The notes below the pieces were generated by a model. The model saw only the letters and a program-made list of their open reading frames with translations, was not told where the DNA came from and made no database searches. DNA of 41,937 nucleotides, taken from NCBI GenBank assembly GCA_944376695.1, contig CALWDM010000021.1:1-41937 (forward strand), in the 5' to 3' direction. This DNA is from an uncultured Mediterraneibacter sp. Its GTDB lineage: Bacteria; Bacillota; Clostridia; Lachnospirales; Lachnospiraceae. Both the position numbers and the translations under genes were made by a program. Positions 15,025 through 23,488 of the stretch are shown here, in pieces (within the stretch, counting starts at the first letter, position 1; the number at the start of each line of letters is the position of its first letter).

Positions 15025-17240
15025 TCTTCCTGCTCTTCTTCCCGTTTGACGAATGCCTGACGGCCATTCTCCGGAGCCCCCTCATCCTCCGGCACCTCCG
15101 TCAGGACGCCTCCATTGTATTCGTAAGTTTCCGAAGTCCTGAATATAGTATCGCTTGACCCGACCTGAGCCACCATGACCGTATCGCCGTCACTAAGCTG
15201 CGACTCCTTCAGGTCCAGTCTCGTATTGTTCAAAAACTTTGTGGTCTGCTTCTCGCCGTTTATATAGACCTTGCTCTGCTTCGTGAAATGATCGCCGTAG
15301 ATGCTGAATGATCCGTCCCACTGCTTTACAACTTCCGAGATCACCGCGTCTTTGACGCCCATGACCATATGTCCTTCCGTGACCGGCTCCCCGCTCTCTT
15401 TGTAGACATACTGGTCGCCGTACATGATATCATACTGAAGGAGCTCCAGGTCCGCCAGGTAATTCTTTGTCTGGCGGCGGTCCTGATGATAATTGAACAC
15501 AGTTCCCGAATGGATGTCCAGACGGTCGAACACCTCTGCCATGATCTGATACGCCGCGTAGTTGCCGTCCTTCTTTTCCAGGCCGATATTATCCCAGATC
15601 ACATAATTCGTATTGTACAGGTACTTGCTCTTTAAATCCTTTGCCTCCAGGTTCATCGTCGGGAGATGGTCCCCGTAGAACACGAGCACAGTCGGCTCAT
15701 TCCTCGCTTCAACGGCATCGATCAGCTCTTTCACAAATTTATCCGTCTCATGCATCAGGTTCACATAGTATTCCCACGCATTGCGCTCTCCCTCGTCTTG
15801 CACGCCGCTTACGATGATCTCCGGGTTCTCCAGCGTCTTCTCTGTAGGATATTCCCCATGTCCTTCCACAGTGATCGTAAAGACAAAATCCTGCCCTTCC
15901 GTAGTGTCCATGGACTCCATGATATTCGGCACAAGAATGTCGTCTGTGGCCCATCCTTTCGGCGTTGTCTGAAGGATGTTCATAAATTCCTTGCTCGTAT
16001 AATGGTCGAAGCCCATGTGGTTAAATACCTGGGCGCGGCTGTAAAAGTTGCCGCCGTTATTGTGGAGCGCCTCTGCCCCGTATCCGAGGGCAGTCAGTGC
16101 GGACGCCGCGCTCTCCAGCGTCTTTGTCTTTCCGTATGTCTTATACGGGTACTCGCCCGGCCCGAAGAAGCGCATGCTCATCCCTGTGAGCACCTCAAAC
16201 TCTGTATTCGCTGTCCCCGCGCCCACGGATGGCACCTTGAAGTACCCAGAGGAATACTCGCTGAACAGCTTCCTCAGGTTCGGGATCGGATCCTCGGAAA
16301 AGCGCAGCCACTCCACTTCCGTGGGGTCAAAAAATGACTCAAGCTGCACGAACATAATATTCGGCAGTTCCTGAGACGATCGTCCGGTCTCGTTCTTAGT
16401 CAGAGCTCCGTTATTGCTGATCTCGTCCATTGTCTGCTCACTGTATCCCGCCGGCTTATTGATGCCGGTATTAAAAAGGCTGGCGGAAAAGCAGTACGGA
16501 AATCCGTAATCTTCATACGCGAAGGCGATATTCCCGAAATAATTGGAGATCACGCGCCTGTCGATCGCCACATTCGTCACCACCAGGCACGCCCCAAAGG
16601 AGACTGCCACACCGCCCAGGGCAATGATCCTGTGCATTTTCCCCTGGAACTGCCCGCCCCTGCGCCACATGGAAACGACCCAGAAAACAAGAGCAACCAC
16701 TCCGATGATGATCATAACAAGCTCAAACGTGTTAAAGTAATTCCCGGTCAGCTCCAGGGCGTCTGAGAGCACCTTTAAGTCCTGCGCGTTAAACGGGGTC
16801 ACCCTCTTCGTGAGCAGATACCCGTTGCAGATCCCGAGGAAGATCCAGAATACGCTGATCAGGATCCTGGCAAACACTCTCCGCCGCACCAGATATACGA
16901 TCGAAAATGTGGCGAATATCATAAATGCATTGTAAAGAAATACAAGGGGTGTACCCGCCAGGTAGTCCCATGCCTCGAAAAAAGAAAGCCTGGATATCAC
17001 CTCGATCAGGAAATTGACCACACAGGCAAGAAGGAACTGCAGCGGGAGGGACAGCCGGTTCATCCACTTATAGACAGGCTGCATCTTTTTCGCGAACCTG
17101 CTGTTGCGGCGCTGTTCCAGGATATGCTGCCTGCGCTCCTTTCTCTCTTTAAAATGCCGTTTGATGTCTTCCTTTTTCAGATTTCTGACTTTGGTAAAAA
17201 ATCCTCTGATATCCGGCTTTTTTATATGGATCCGTTTCAT
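15021..17240 (-). CDS. LtaS-like membrane phosphoglycerol transferase (sulfatase fold)
   Basis: This 739-residue protein belongs to the lipoteichoic-acid-synthase/alkaline-phosphatase superfamily. A Lys/Arg-rich cytoplasmic N-terminus of about 65 residues leads into about five membrane helices (to about residue 235) and an extracellular sulfatase domain. Catalytic elements are E301 in FVQLESFF, the candidate nucleophile T343 in GAGTANTEF, and D524-H525 in FYGDHLP. LtaS-type enzymes move glycerol phosphate from phosphatidylglycerol to envelope polymers. After the catalytic domain there is an extra beta-rich region (about 640-710, SFSIYGDHF...VYINGEKQ) resembling an IPT/TIG fold, then an acidic tail. 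It leads the operon with folC; AAGAAAGGAAAG precedes the ATG. The exact polymer made is unknown. Confidence 0.88.
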   Translation of the reverse strand: MKRIHIKKPDIRGFFTKVRNLKKEDIKRHFKERKERRQHILEQRRNSRFAKKMQPVYKWMNRLSLPLQFLLACVVNFLIEVISRLSFFEAWDYLAGTPLVFLYNAFMIFATFSIVYLVRRRVFARILISVFWIFLGICNGYLLTKRVTPFNAQDLKVLSDALELTGNYFNTFELVMIIIGVVALVFWVVSMWRRGGQFQGKMHRIIALGGVAVSFGACLVVTNVAIDRRVISNYFGNIAFAYEDYGFPYCFSASLFNTGINKPAGYSEQTMDEISNNGALTKNETGRSSQELPNIMFVQLESFFDPTEVEWLRFSEDPIPNLRKLFSEYSSGYFKVPSVGAGTANTEFEVLTGMSMRFFGPGEYPYKTYGKTKTLESAASALTALGYGAEALHNNGGNFYSRAQVFNHMGFDHYTSKEFMNILQTTPKGWATDDILVPNIMESMDTTEGQDFVFTITVEGHGEYPTEKTLENPEIIVSGVQDEGERNAWEYYVNLMHETDKFVKELIDAVEARNEPTVLVFYGDHLPTMNLEAKDLKSKYLYNTNYVIWDNIGLEKKDGNYAAYQIMAEVFDRLDIHSGTVFNYHQDRRQTKNYLADLELLQYDIMYGDQYVYKESGEPVTEGHMVMGVKDAVISEVVKQWDGSFSIYGDHFTKQSKVYINGEKQTTKFLNNTRLDLKESQLSDGDTVMVAQVGSSDTIFRTSETYEYNGGVLTEVPEDEGAPENGRQAFVKREEEQEE

Positions 17241-17364
17241 GTGAGGTCTCTTTCCTTTCTTGATACAGTGGAACCGGCCTGCCGTACACAGACCGGTTTA
17301 TCCTATCCTCCATCGGGGCCCGCCTCTTTGCAGGCGCGCTTCCGCCGCGCCTGTGTTCACACAG

Positions 17365-20013
17365 TTATTTTCCAAGCCCTTCCATACGTTCTTTCACCTG
17401 GGTAAGCATCTGGGTATATTTCTCCAGCTTTGCCCTCTCCTCCTGGACTTTTGCCTCAGGCGCCTTGCTCACGAACTTTTCGTTCGCCAGCATGCCCTGT
17501 GCTCTTTTGATCTCTCTGTTCAGCCTGTCTTCCTCTTTTTTCAGCCGCTCCATCTCCTGCTCAAAGTCCACAAGGTCTTCAAGCGGCAGACAGACGACCG
17601 CGTCCGGCACGACGACAGACACCGCGTTGTCCGCAACGCCGTCCTTTGTCTTCTGGATCAGGACCTCCCCTGCCATCATCAGAGGCTGAGCAGATACTTT
17701 TACTGCCTCCATGCCTTCGCTGAGAGCCTCATCTTCACAGACAATATATACTTTTGTCTTCCGGCTGTTCGGCACATCCATCTCTGAGCGAATGTTTCGG
17801 ATTCCCTTTACAACAGCCTTCACATGCTCCATCACGTTCTCGTCTTCCGGGAAGCTCCACTCGTCCCTGTATTCCGGCCAGCGGGACATCATCAGGGATT
17901 CCTCCTCCGGCACAAGGGCGCTGTAGATTTCCTCCGTGATAAACGGCATGAACGGATGCAGGAGCTTCAGCGCCTGTCCCAGCACGGTTTTCAGCACCCA
18001 GAGCACACAGTCCGCTGCCGCCCTGTCCTCTTCCGCGTGATAGATCCTGTATTTCGCGAGCTCAACATACCAGTCGCAGAACTCATCCCAGATGAAGTCA
18101 TAAACCTTCTGCACGGCAATGCCCAGCTCAAACTTGTCCATGTTCTCTGTCACGTCTTTTGCAAGGGTGTTGACCCTGGACAGGATCCAGCGGTCCGCCG
18201 GGGTCAGCAGGGCGCTGTCCGGCTTCTCCATCACATTTTCCTCCATATTCATGAGGATAAAACGGGATGCGTTCCATACCTTGTTTGCAAAATTGCGGCT
18301 TGCCTCCACGCGCTCATTGTAGAAACGCATGTCATTTCCAGGCGCATTTCCCGTAACAAGGGTCAGCCTCAGGGCGTCTGCGCCGTACTTGTCAATGATC
18401 TCCAGCGGATCGATCCCGTTCCCTAAAGACTTACTCATCTTTCTTCCGAGAGAGTCTCTCACCAGTCCGTGGATGAGAACGGTGTGGAACGGGGATTTCC
18501 CGGTATGCTCATATCCGGAAAATACCATGCGGATCACCCAGAAGAAAATGATGTCATACCCTGTCACAAGCACATCTGTCGGGTAGAAGTAGTCCAGATC
18601 CTCTGTCTTCTCCGGCCAGCCAAGCGTAGAGAAGGGCCAGAGCGCGGAGGAGAACCAGGTATCCAGTGTATCCTCATCCTGGGTAAAATGTGTGCACCCG
18701 CAGTGCGGGCATTTCTCCGGCGCATGCCTGTCTACTACGAACTCGCCGCACTCGTCGCAGTAATATGCCGGGATGCGGTGTCCCCACCAGATCTGTCTGG
18801 AAATACACCAGTCCTTGATATTTTCCAGCCAGTGCAGATAGATCTTGTCAAAGCGCTCCGGCACGAATTTCAGCTCCCCTGTCTTCAGCGCGTTGATGGC
18901 AGGTTTTGCCAGTTCTTCCATCTTCACGAACCACTGCTGTTTGATCAGCGGCTCCACAGTCGTACCGCAGCGGTCATGAGTTCCCACGGCATGTGTGTGG
19001 GGAACGACTTTTACGAGATACCCCTGCCCGTCCAGTTCCTGCACGATGGCTTTTCTCGCCTCATAGCGGTCCATGCCCGCATATTTCCCGCCGTTCTCAT
19101 TAATGGTGGCGTCGTCGTTCATGATATTGATCTCAGGCAGATGATGCCTCTTACCTACTTCAAAGTCATTCGGGTCGTGCGCAGGAGTGATCTTCACTGC
19201 TCCTGTACCGAACTCTTTGTCCACATAGTCATCCGCCACGATCGGGATCTCGCGCCCTACGAGCGGCAGGATCACATTTTTCCCGATGATATCCTGGTAT
19301 CTCTCATCGTCCGGGTGCACCGCGATGGCAGTATCTCCGAGCATGGTCTCCGGACGTGTGGTCGCGATCTCGAGGAACCGGTCCGTGCCCACGATCGGAT
19401 ATTTGATGTGCCAGAAATGTCCTTCCTGCTCCTCGTGCTCTACTTCCGCGTCGGAGAGAGAAGTCTTGCATTTGGGGCACCAGTTGATGATCCTGGACCC
19501 TTTGTAAATGTATCCCTTCTTATATAAATTGATGAACACTTCCTCCACGGCTTTGGAGCAGCCCTCGTCCATGGTAAAGCGCTCCCTGTCCCAGTCGCAG
19601 GAAATCCCCAGCTTCTTTAACTGGTTCTCGATCGTGCCCGCGTACTCTTCCTTCCACTGCCACGTCCTTTTCAGGAAGCCCTCGCGGCCTAATTTTTTCT
19701 TGTCAATTCCCTCTTCTTTGAGCTGGTTTGTCACCTTGACCTCTGTGGAAATCGCCGCGTGGTCCGTCCCAGGGATCCACAGGGCGTTATACCCTTCCAT
19801 CCTCTTGCAGCGGATCAGAATGTCCTGCAGCGTATTGTCCAGGGCATGTCCCATGTGCAGCTTTCCTGTAATGTTCGGAGGCGGCATCACCGTTGTGAAC
19901 GGCTTTCTGCTCCGGTCCACCTCAGCGTGGAAATATTTGTTCTCACACCATTTTTCGTACAGTTTTTCTTCGATCTGTTTGGGATCATATGTCTTTGCCA
20001 GTTCTTTTCCCAT
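17365..20013 (-). CDS. valS: Valine--tRNA ligase
   Basis: This 882-residue class I aminoacyl-tRNA synthetase charges tRNA-Val. The HIGH-type motif HMGH is at 53-56 (after PPPNITGKL) and KMSKS at 525-529. The editing domain lies between, with [20 protein letters not shown] zinc-ribbon-like CDECGEF...CPHCGC segment precedes the KMSKS half. The anticodon-binding domain and a C-terminal coiled coil ([19 protein letters not shown]) complete the usual architecture. AAGGAGAGGAAGG precedes ATG 20013. Expression is controlled by the T-box leader at 20155-20608, whose candidate specifier codon is GTA (valine). Confidence 0.97.
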   Translation of the reverse strand: MGKELAKTYDPKQIEEKLYEKWCENKYFHAEVDRSRKPFTTVMPPPNITGKLHMGHALDNTLQDILIRCKRMEGYNALWIPGTDHAAISTEVKVTNQLKEEGIDKKKLGREGFLKRTWQWKEEYAGTIENQLKKLGISCDWDRERFTMDEGCSKAVEEVFINLYKKGYIYKGSRIINWCPKCKTSLSDAEVEHEEQEGHFWHIKYPIVGTDRFLEIATTRPETMLGDTAIAVHPDDERYQDIIGKNVILPLVGREIPIVADDYVDKEFGTGAVKITPAHDPNDFEVGKRHHLPEINIMNDDATINENGGKYAGMDRYEARKAIVQELDGQGYLVKVVPHTHAVGTHDRCGTTVEPLIKQQWFVKMEELAKPAINALKTGELKFVPERFDKIYLHWLENIKDWCISRQIWWGHRIPAYYCDECGEFVVDRHAPEKCPHCGCTHFTQDEDTLDTWFSSALWPFSTLGWPEKTEDLDYFYPTDVLVTGYDIIFFWVIRMVFSGYEHTGKSPFHTVLIHGLVRDSLGRKMSKSLGNGIDPLEIIDKYGADALRLTLVTGNAPGNDMRFYNERVEASRNFANKVWNASRFILMNMEENVMEKPDSALLTPADRWILSRVNTLAKDVTENMDKFELGIAVQKVYDFIWDEFCDWYVELAKYRIYHAEEDRAAADCVLWVLKTVLGQALKLLHPFMPFITEEIYSALVPEEESLMMSRWPEYRDEWSFPEDENVMEHVKAVVKGIRNIRSEMDVPNSRKTKVYIVCEDEALSEGMEAVKVSAQPLMMAGEVLIQKTKDGVADNAVSVVVPDAVVCLPLEDLVDFEQEMERLKKEEDRLNREIKRAQGMLANEKFVSKAPEAKVQEERAKLEKYTQMLTQVKERMEGLGK

Positions 20014-20154
20014 AGTCCTTCCTCTCCTTGCTCTCCCTCATAATTTTTATCACGTCAGCCCGCCCCATATATAACTGTCCATATATATCTTATATATCTC
20101 CTGCCGGAAGCATCTGGCGGCAGGCATTGTGTTCACGGAATTTTCACACATGCA

Positions 20155-20187
20155 TTAAAAAACGCCCCTTACATCATGTAAAGGGCG
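20155..20187 (-). terminator. T-box terminator hairpin
   Basis: Minus strand: CGCCCTTTACAT pairs with ATGTAAGGGGCG (one G-U) and is followed by six T (20162-20157). The upstream T-box sequence can compete with it to form the antiterminator. Confidence 0.9.
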
Positions 20188-20608
20188 AAGATTCCGCGGT
20201 ACCACCTTATTTCATATATTTTCCTTCCGCACACCCGCAGGCTCCTGTCCCCGGGCGTCCCGATAAAATATATCTCTTAAGTCCTGTAACGTGGACCACT
20301 CCGGGATAACCTACCCGCGCGCCCGCGCCTTATCCCGGCTGCGGGAAACGCTCTTCAGCTGTCCGGTTCAAAAGCTACCTTCCATCACCCTGTACCGAGA
20401 CTGCCTTTCAGCCCTGCCGGCGCTCTTTCTTCTATATTTATAAGATCCACAGAGCGCGCAGCTGCGGACAGCCCTCTCTGCCGGAAGCAGTGATGTACTC
20501 CTCTTCGTCTGCACCTTTTACTTTCTGAGCGGAACAGAACATCAGGCCCGTCATACGCCCTCTGCCCTTCTCCTAAATTTTACAAAGTTGTTAACTGGAA
20601 ATTAACTA
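20155..20608 (-). promoter_or_regulatory. T-box riboswitch leader of valS
   Basis: The minus strand carries the diagnostic T-box AAGGTGGTACCGCGG (20208-20194) just before the terminator. TGGT inside it would pair with the ACCA end of uncharged tRNA. Upstream, stem I contains GACGAAGAGGAGTACATC and CAGAGAG, conserved stem I features. A pattern GAA-G-GTA-GCTTTTGA puts a valine specifier GTA at 20378-20376. Stem I seems to have an extra arm formed by the pairing segments near 20455 and 20425 (GCGCTCT/AGAGCGC). Uncharged tRNA-Val should stabilise antitermination and raise valS expression. The 141 bp between terminator and ATG hold no other feature. The T-box call is certain; the exact specifier is inferred from spacing. 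Confidence 0.93.
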
Positions 20609-20614
20609 TCAACT

Positions 20615-20643
20615 ACTATATCCGCAAGACAATGATTTGTCAA
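20615..20643 (-). promoter_or_regulatory. Sigma-A promoter of valS
   Basis: Minus strand: TTGACA (20643-20638), 17 bp, TATAGT (20620-20615), a near-consensus promoter placing the start near 20608, right ahead of the T-box leader. Confidence 0.85.
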
Positions 20644-20686
20644 GATGTTTAGAAAATCTTAAGGTTTCCGGCGGTTCGCTCACATC

Positions 20687-20849
20687 GTAACAGTTCAGCC
20701 CGCGCCATTCGGAAAACCGCACTGCGTGCTTACTGCGGCTGCCGCCGCTGTTTTCCTCATAAACAGGCGCTCAGCTCATCGGACTGCCCGCTCGAAAAAT
20801 CATGCGAGCATGATTTTTCGAGCGGGCAGCCCGATGGCTGAACTGTTAC
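20687..20849. mobile_element. MITE-like non-autonomous insertion, 163 bp
   Basis: Perfect 14-bp terminal inverted repeats, GTAACAGTTCAGCC (20687-20700) and GGCTGAACTGTTAC (20836-20849), are bounded by an 8-bp direct repeat. The interior has no coding capacity but holds several hairpins, including a 21-bp-arm palindrome at its right end. These are the marks of a miniature inverted-repeat transposable element. An 8-bp duplication would suit families such as IS256 or ISL3, but no transposase is present here to confirm that. It lies between the valS promoter and the 3' end of the glucosaminidase gene, where it may also act as that gene's terminator. Confidence 0.72.
20784..20829. repeat. Long perfect palindrome within the MITE-like element
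   Basis: Two perfect 21-bp arms (20784-20804 and 20809-20829) with a 4-nt loop CGAG. The stem extends outward imperfectly (CAGCTCATCGGA against CCCGATGGCTG), sharing bases with the terminal repeat, so alternative folds compete. There is no T-run after it. Confidence 0.9.
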
Positions 20850-20850
20850 C

Positions 20851-21615
20851 TCACATCATATCTTTTATCATATTTACGATGTCATACCCATAGTTATCCC
20901 CGGTCGCCCATCCAAGCCCTTCCGGGTTTTCCTGCTGCCCCAGCCACTCCACATAGGGCGCGGCGCCTTTTTTCACATATTCATACCGGTCGTCCACACA
21001 TTCCTGCGCCAGCGGGTCAGACGTAGCGTATGCCTTCAGGTGCTGGATCTGAGCGCGTATCCCGGTCCGCACGTCCGGGTATGAGTTCCCCGGCACTCCG
21101 CCTCCTGTCGTCCCGAGCCCCGCGAAATTAAACTGCTCGATGCCTGCGTCTCCCCCATACTGGAGAAATCCCGTCTCCTTCATGGTCTGCGCAAAGGCGA
21201 CCTCCGGCCGAACGCCTTCGGCCGACGCCTCATCATAATACATCTGGCAGAACGTCTCTATGGAGTCCGCGCCTCCCTTTGAGAGCTGGTCTGAGGGATA
21301 GTCTTTCCCCGAAGAATTGAAGTAATCCACCATCTCCTGAACAGTTACAGGGCTTTCTCCCATGATCGGATACTGCCCGTCCGCGATCGTTTCCTCTGCT
21401 GTCCCTGCATTCCCCGCTTCTGCTTCTGCCTGGCTGGCGGCCTGCTCCGCCTGAGCGCTGTTCTCCTGCCCGGAGACTGCTTCTGCCAGCCTGGCGCTGT
21501 CATCCGCAGAGGCAGACAGGCGCCCCGAAGCGCCGGCAAGCGCCAATGTCAGCACGAGAAGAACAGCAAGTCCCGCTTCTATATATAATCTGATCCTTTT
21601 ATCCTTCCAGTCCAT
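20851..21615 (-). CDS. Membrane-anchored GH73 glucosaminidase-domain protein
   Basis: This 254-residue predicted peptidoglycan hydrolase has a short basic N-terminus and one membrane helix (IEAGLAVLLVLTLALAGA, about 12-29), which is an uncleaved anchor or signal. An Ala/Glu/Gln-rich linker of about 50 residues follows, then a glucosaminidase (mannosyl-glycoprotein endo-beta-N-acetylglucosaminidase-like) domain. AFAQTMKETGFLQYGG carries the likely catalytic Glu147, and FNFAGLGTTGGGVPGNSYPDV is the typical following loop. It would cut cell-wall glycan at the outer face. ATG 21615 is chosen because AGGAGG is 9 bp away; an in-frame GTG two codons earlier is too close. A mobile element sits directly at its 3' end without changing the protein. 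Confidence 0.87.
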   Translation of the reverse strand: MDWKDKRIRLYIEAGLAVLLVLTLALAGASGRLSASADDSARLAEAVSGQENSAQAEQAASQAEAEAGNAGTAEETIADGQYPIMGESPVTVQEMVDYFNSSGKDYPSDQLSKGGADSIETFCQMYYDEASAEGVRPEVAFAQTMKETGFLQYGGDAGIEQFNFAGLGTTGGGVPGNSYPDVRTGIRAQIQHLKAYATSDPLAQECVDDRYEYVKKGAAPYVEWLGQQENPEGLGWATGDNYGYDIVNMIKDMM

Positions 21616-22019
21616 ACGCACTGTCCTCCTGAGATATTCTATTCCTCCCGCACAGCAGATATGCCATGGTAATAACGGGAACGGTTCCGCCCGCTCTATG
21701 GCTGCACTGTTGCTAAAAATGCAATGATTTCTGTCATTTCATTGCCGCCTTGCGAAAATTATGTTATCCTGATCTCATCTTAAAGGCGGGATTTCTCCCG
21801 CCGGATACAGCGTATCTATTAACCCCGCCGCAAAAGCGGCATCAATACTCATTCTCGGTCCTGTTTTCCAGGAAAGCCTCCGATAATGAAAAATAATGAA
21901 ACAACTTTCATACAGAAAAACAGGTTCCTGCTTTACATACTTTAAAGATATGATAAAATAATCTCAGATGCAAGCCTTTCCTGTATGAAGCACTGTTTCA
22001 GAAGGAAAGGAGAAAGCTT
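21616..22019. other. 404-bp intergenic region with small hairpins and a plus-strand promoter
   Basis: No gene is seen. Hairpins GGCGGGA-TTTC-TCCCGCC (21785-21802) and GCCGC-AAAA-GCGGC (21827-21840) lack T-runs. ATGGCTGCACTGTTGC at 21698-21713 matches the MITE end GGCTGAACTGTTAC at 12 of 14 positions and may be a relic. An extended -10 promoter for the Rpn gene is listed separately. Confidence 0.6.
21932..21959 (+). promoter_or_regulatory. Promoter for the Rpn-family gene
   Basis: TTTACA (21932-21937), 16 bp, TGA-TAAAAT with the -10 at 21954-21959 and an extended TGn. It is 61 bp before ATG 22020, which has the strong AAGGAAAGGAG site. Confidence 0.6.
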
Positions 22020-22820
22020 ATGGCACACATTGTCAACAATTTCATAATGCTTCCCACCGTCCTTTCGTCAGACTACGAAGACGCGAAACTTGGCATCCTT
22101 GATGTCGCTGTCCTCCTGGAGGATAGTACACAGATCGACCTCGAAATGCAGGTTATCTATTTCACGTACTGGACAAACCGCATACTTTTTTACCTGAGCA
22201 GAATGTACGCAGGACAGTTGAAAAAAGGCGAGCCCTACGACAAGCTGAAAAAATGTATCCATGTGAGTATCCTTAATTTTATCCACTTCCCGGAGGATAA
22301 AAGATGTTATCACAAAATTTGTTTCTGTGATATAAAAACAGGGATGCCCTATACTGACTTGATGGAACTCCACATCCTGGAGTTAAAAAAACTCCCGAAA
22401 AAAACTATAAAAGAAGACAGTATTGTCCGATGGATGCGTTTCTTTAATGGGAAGACCATAGAGGATTTTAAGGAGATGGCTAAAACAGACGAATATATCG
22501 AAGAAGCTTTCGATGAGTTGGAAAAGCTGAGTGCTGACGAGCGGAAACGCCTGGAATACGAGGCCCGTGAAAAGGCTGTCCGCGACTATAATACTTTAAT
22601 GGGAAGCGCTCTCAGAGACGGGATCAGACAGGGACTGGAGCAAGGCAGACAGAAGGGACTCCAGGAGGGGCTTCAAAAAGGACTTCGGGAAGGGCGTTAT
22701 TCTACACTGAAAGACATCACGCAAAGAATGCTGGCAAAAGGATTTTCTCTTGAAGAGATTTCAGATGCACTTGGTGAGGAGGTGAAGACTCTGCGCGGAC
22801 TTATTGATAAGACAGATTAG
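22020..22820 (+). CDS. Rpn/PD-(D/E)XK family nuclease (putative transposase family), short at the N-terminus
   Basis: This 266-residue protein is of the recombination-promoting nuclease (Rpn, TIGR01784-like) family. KLGILDVAVLL (D28) and IDLEMQ (E42-x-Q44) form the PD-(D/E)XK active site. The tail has the characteristic repeats DGIRQGLEQGRQKGLQEGLQ and LREG, followed by a small helical end with MLAKGFSLEEISDALG. Typical members carry about 45 residues ahead of LGILDV with an FK..FG..EN..L..FLNA pattern. Here only MAHIVNNFIMLPTVLSSDYEDA is present, and the frame upstream (to 21957) does not encode the missing part. The protein may therefore be 5'-truncated or an alternative short form. Promoter, ribosome site and terminator are intact. 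Confidence 0.82.
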   Translation: MAHIVNNFIMLPTVLSSDYEDAKLGILDVAVLLEDSTQIDLEMQVIYFTYWTNRILFYLSRMYAGQLKKGEPYDKLKKCIHVSILNFIHFPEDKRCYHKICFCDIKTGMPYTDLMELHILELKKLPKKTIKEDSIVRWMRFFNGKTIEDFKEMAKTDEYIEEAFDELEKLSADERKRLEYEAREKAVRDYNTLMGSALRDGIRQGLEQGRQKGLQEGLQKGLREGRYSTLKDITQRMLAKGFSLEEISDALGEEVKTLRGLIDKTD

Positions 22821-22861
22821 TCTTTTATCGGCATCGTTCTGCCAGTGTTCCTGAAGCCAAA

Positions 22862-22907
22862 GAGGCGCTTCCTGCACGGTCACATCGCCAGGAGCGCCTC
22901 CTTTTTT
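22862..22907 (+). terminator. Terminator after the Rpn-family gene
   Basis: GAGGCGCTTCCTG (22862-22874) pairs with CAGGAGCGCCTC (22889-22900) with one bulged base, followed by CTTTTTT (22901-22907). It also lies just past the end of the convergent rhaM gene. Confidence 0.85.
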
Positions 22908-22926
22908 CTGTATCACAGCCCTTTTT

Positions 22927-23241
22927 TCAATCCAGATGGAATACCTCATGCAGATCTATGGAAACAGGGCTGTTGTCCGGGTTTGTCTCCATGATATCAG
23001 CCATGAAATCCCACCACTTGCGGTTGATGGCTGTATCCGCGCTCTCGTCCCATTTTGCCGGATCCTCCACCTCAATGTACCCGTAGAGCGCCAGTGTCTC
23101 CCTGTCAAAGAAGATCGTATAATTCCTGCCGCCATACTCGTGGATCATATCCTGCATCTCCGGCCACAGTTCATTGTGGCGTTTCTCATACTCTGCCTCC
23201 ATGCCCGGATACAGTTTCATTTTAAAACCTTTTCTTACCAT
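22927..23241 (-). CDS. rhaM: L-rhamnose mutarotase
   Basis: This 104-residue dimeric alpha/beta-barrel protein interconverts the anomers of L-rhamnose. The N-terminal KGFKMKLYPGMEAEYEKRHN includes the conserved His22. WPEM, NYTIFF, the NRKWWDFM segment and the C-terminal NPDNSPVSIDLHEVFHLD all match the RhaM/RhaU family. The start at 23241 is used because AGGAGG lies 8 bp upstream; the open frame continues further but without homology. No other rhamnose gene (rhaA, rhaB, rhaD or transporter) is in the window, so this is an orphan copy with its own extended -10 promoter at 23332-23337. Confidence 0.92.
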   Translation of the reverse strand: MVRKGFKMKLYPGMEAEYEKRHNELWPEMQDMIHEYGGRNYTIFFDRETLALYGYIEVEDPAKWDESADTAINRKWWDFMADIMETNPDNSPVSIDLHEVFHLD

Positions 23242-23331
23242 TGCTGCCGCCTCCTGTCTTAATGTTCGATCGTTCCGCGGAACCGCGCTTCTCACACAGT
23301 ACCGCCTCATACATGATCCGGTTCCTGTTCT

Positions 23332-23337
23332 ATTATA
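23332..23337 (-). promoter_or_regulatory. Extended -10 element for rhaM
   Basis: Minus strand TGC-TATAAT, with the hexamer at 23337-23332. The -35 region is poor (ATGTTT-like), as is common for extended -10 promoters. Confidence 0.5.
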
Positions 23338-23415
23338 GCACGTTCACTTAGAAAAAACATGAAAAGAACAGATGAAAAGACCCAATCACGCATTTTACTT
23401 TTCTGAGACTTGTGC

Positions 23416-23421
23416 TATAAT
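23416..23421 (+). promoter_or_regulatory. Extended -10 element for pncB
   Basis: TGC-TATAAT (hexamer 23416-23421) with a weak TTTTAC 17 bp upstream, 68 bp before ATG 23489. It carries the same GTGCTATAAT string as the divergent rhaM promoter. Confidence 0.55.
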
Positions 23422-23488
23422 CGAAAAGAAAATCACACCCCAGCCGTTGTCCGTGCGGCTCTGTGACGAATGAAAAGAGGGAAATACT

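Larger units (their letters stand above)
20679..20857. repeat. 8-bp target-site duplication flanking the MITE-like element
   Basis: CTCACATC at 20679-20686 and again at 20850-20857, immediately outside the inverted repeat ends. The right copy covers the stop codon (TGA, minus 20853-20851) of the glucosaminidase gene. Removing the element and one copy would leave the same stop codon in place. Confidence 0.75.

Noticed and set aside
12115-15060. Plus-strand open frames antisense to the TPR and folC genes
   Set aside because: Same compositional effect; the minus-strand genes have ribosome sites, conserved motifs and coupled starts.
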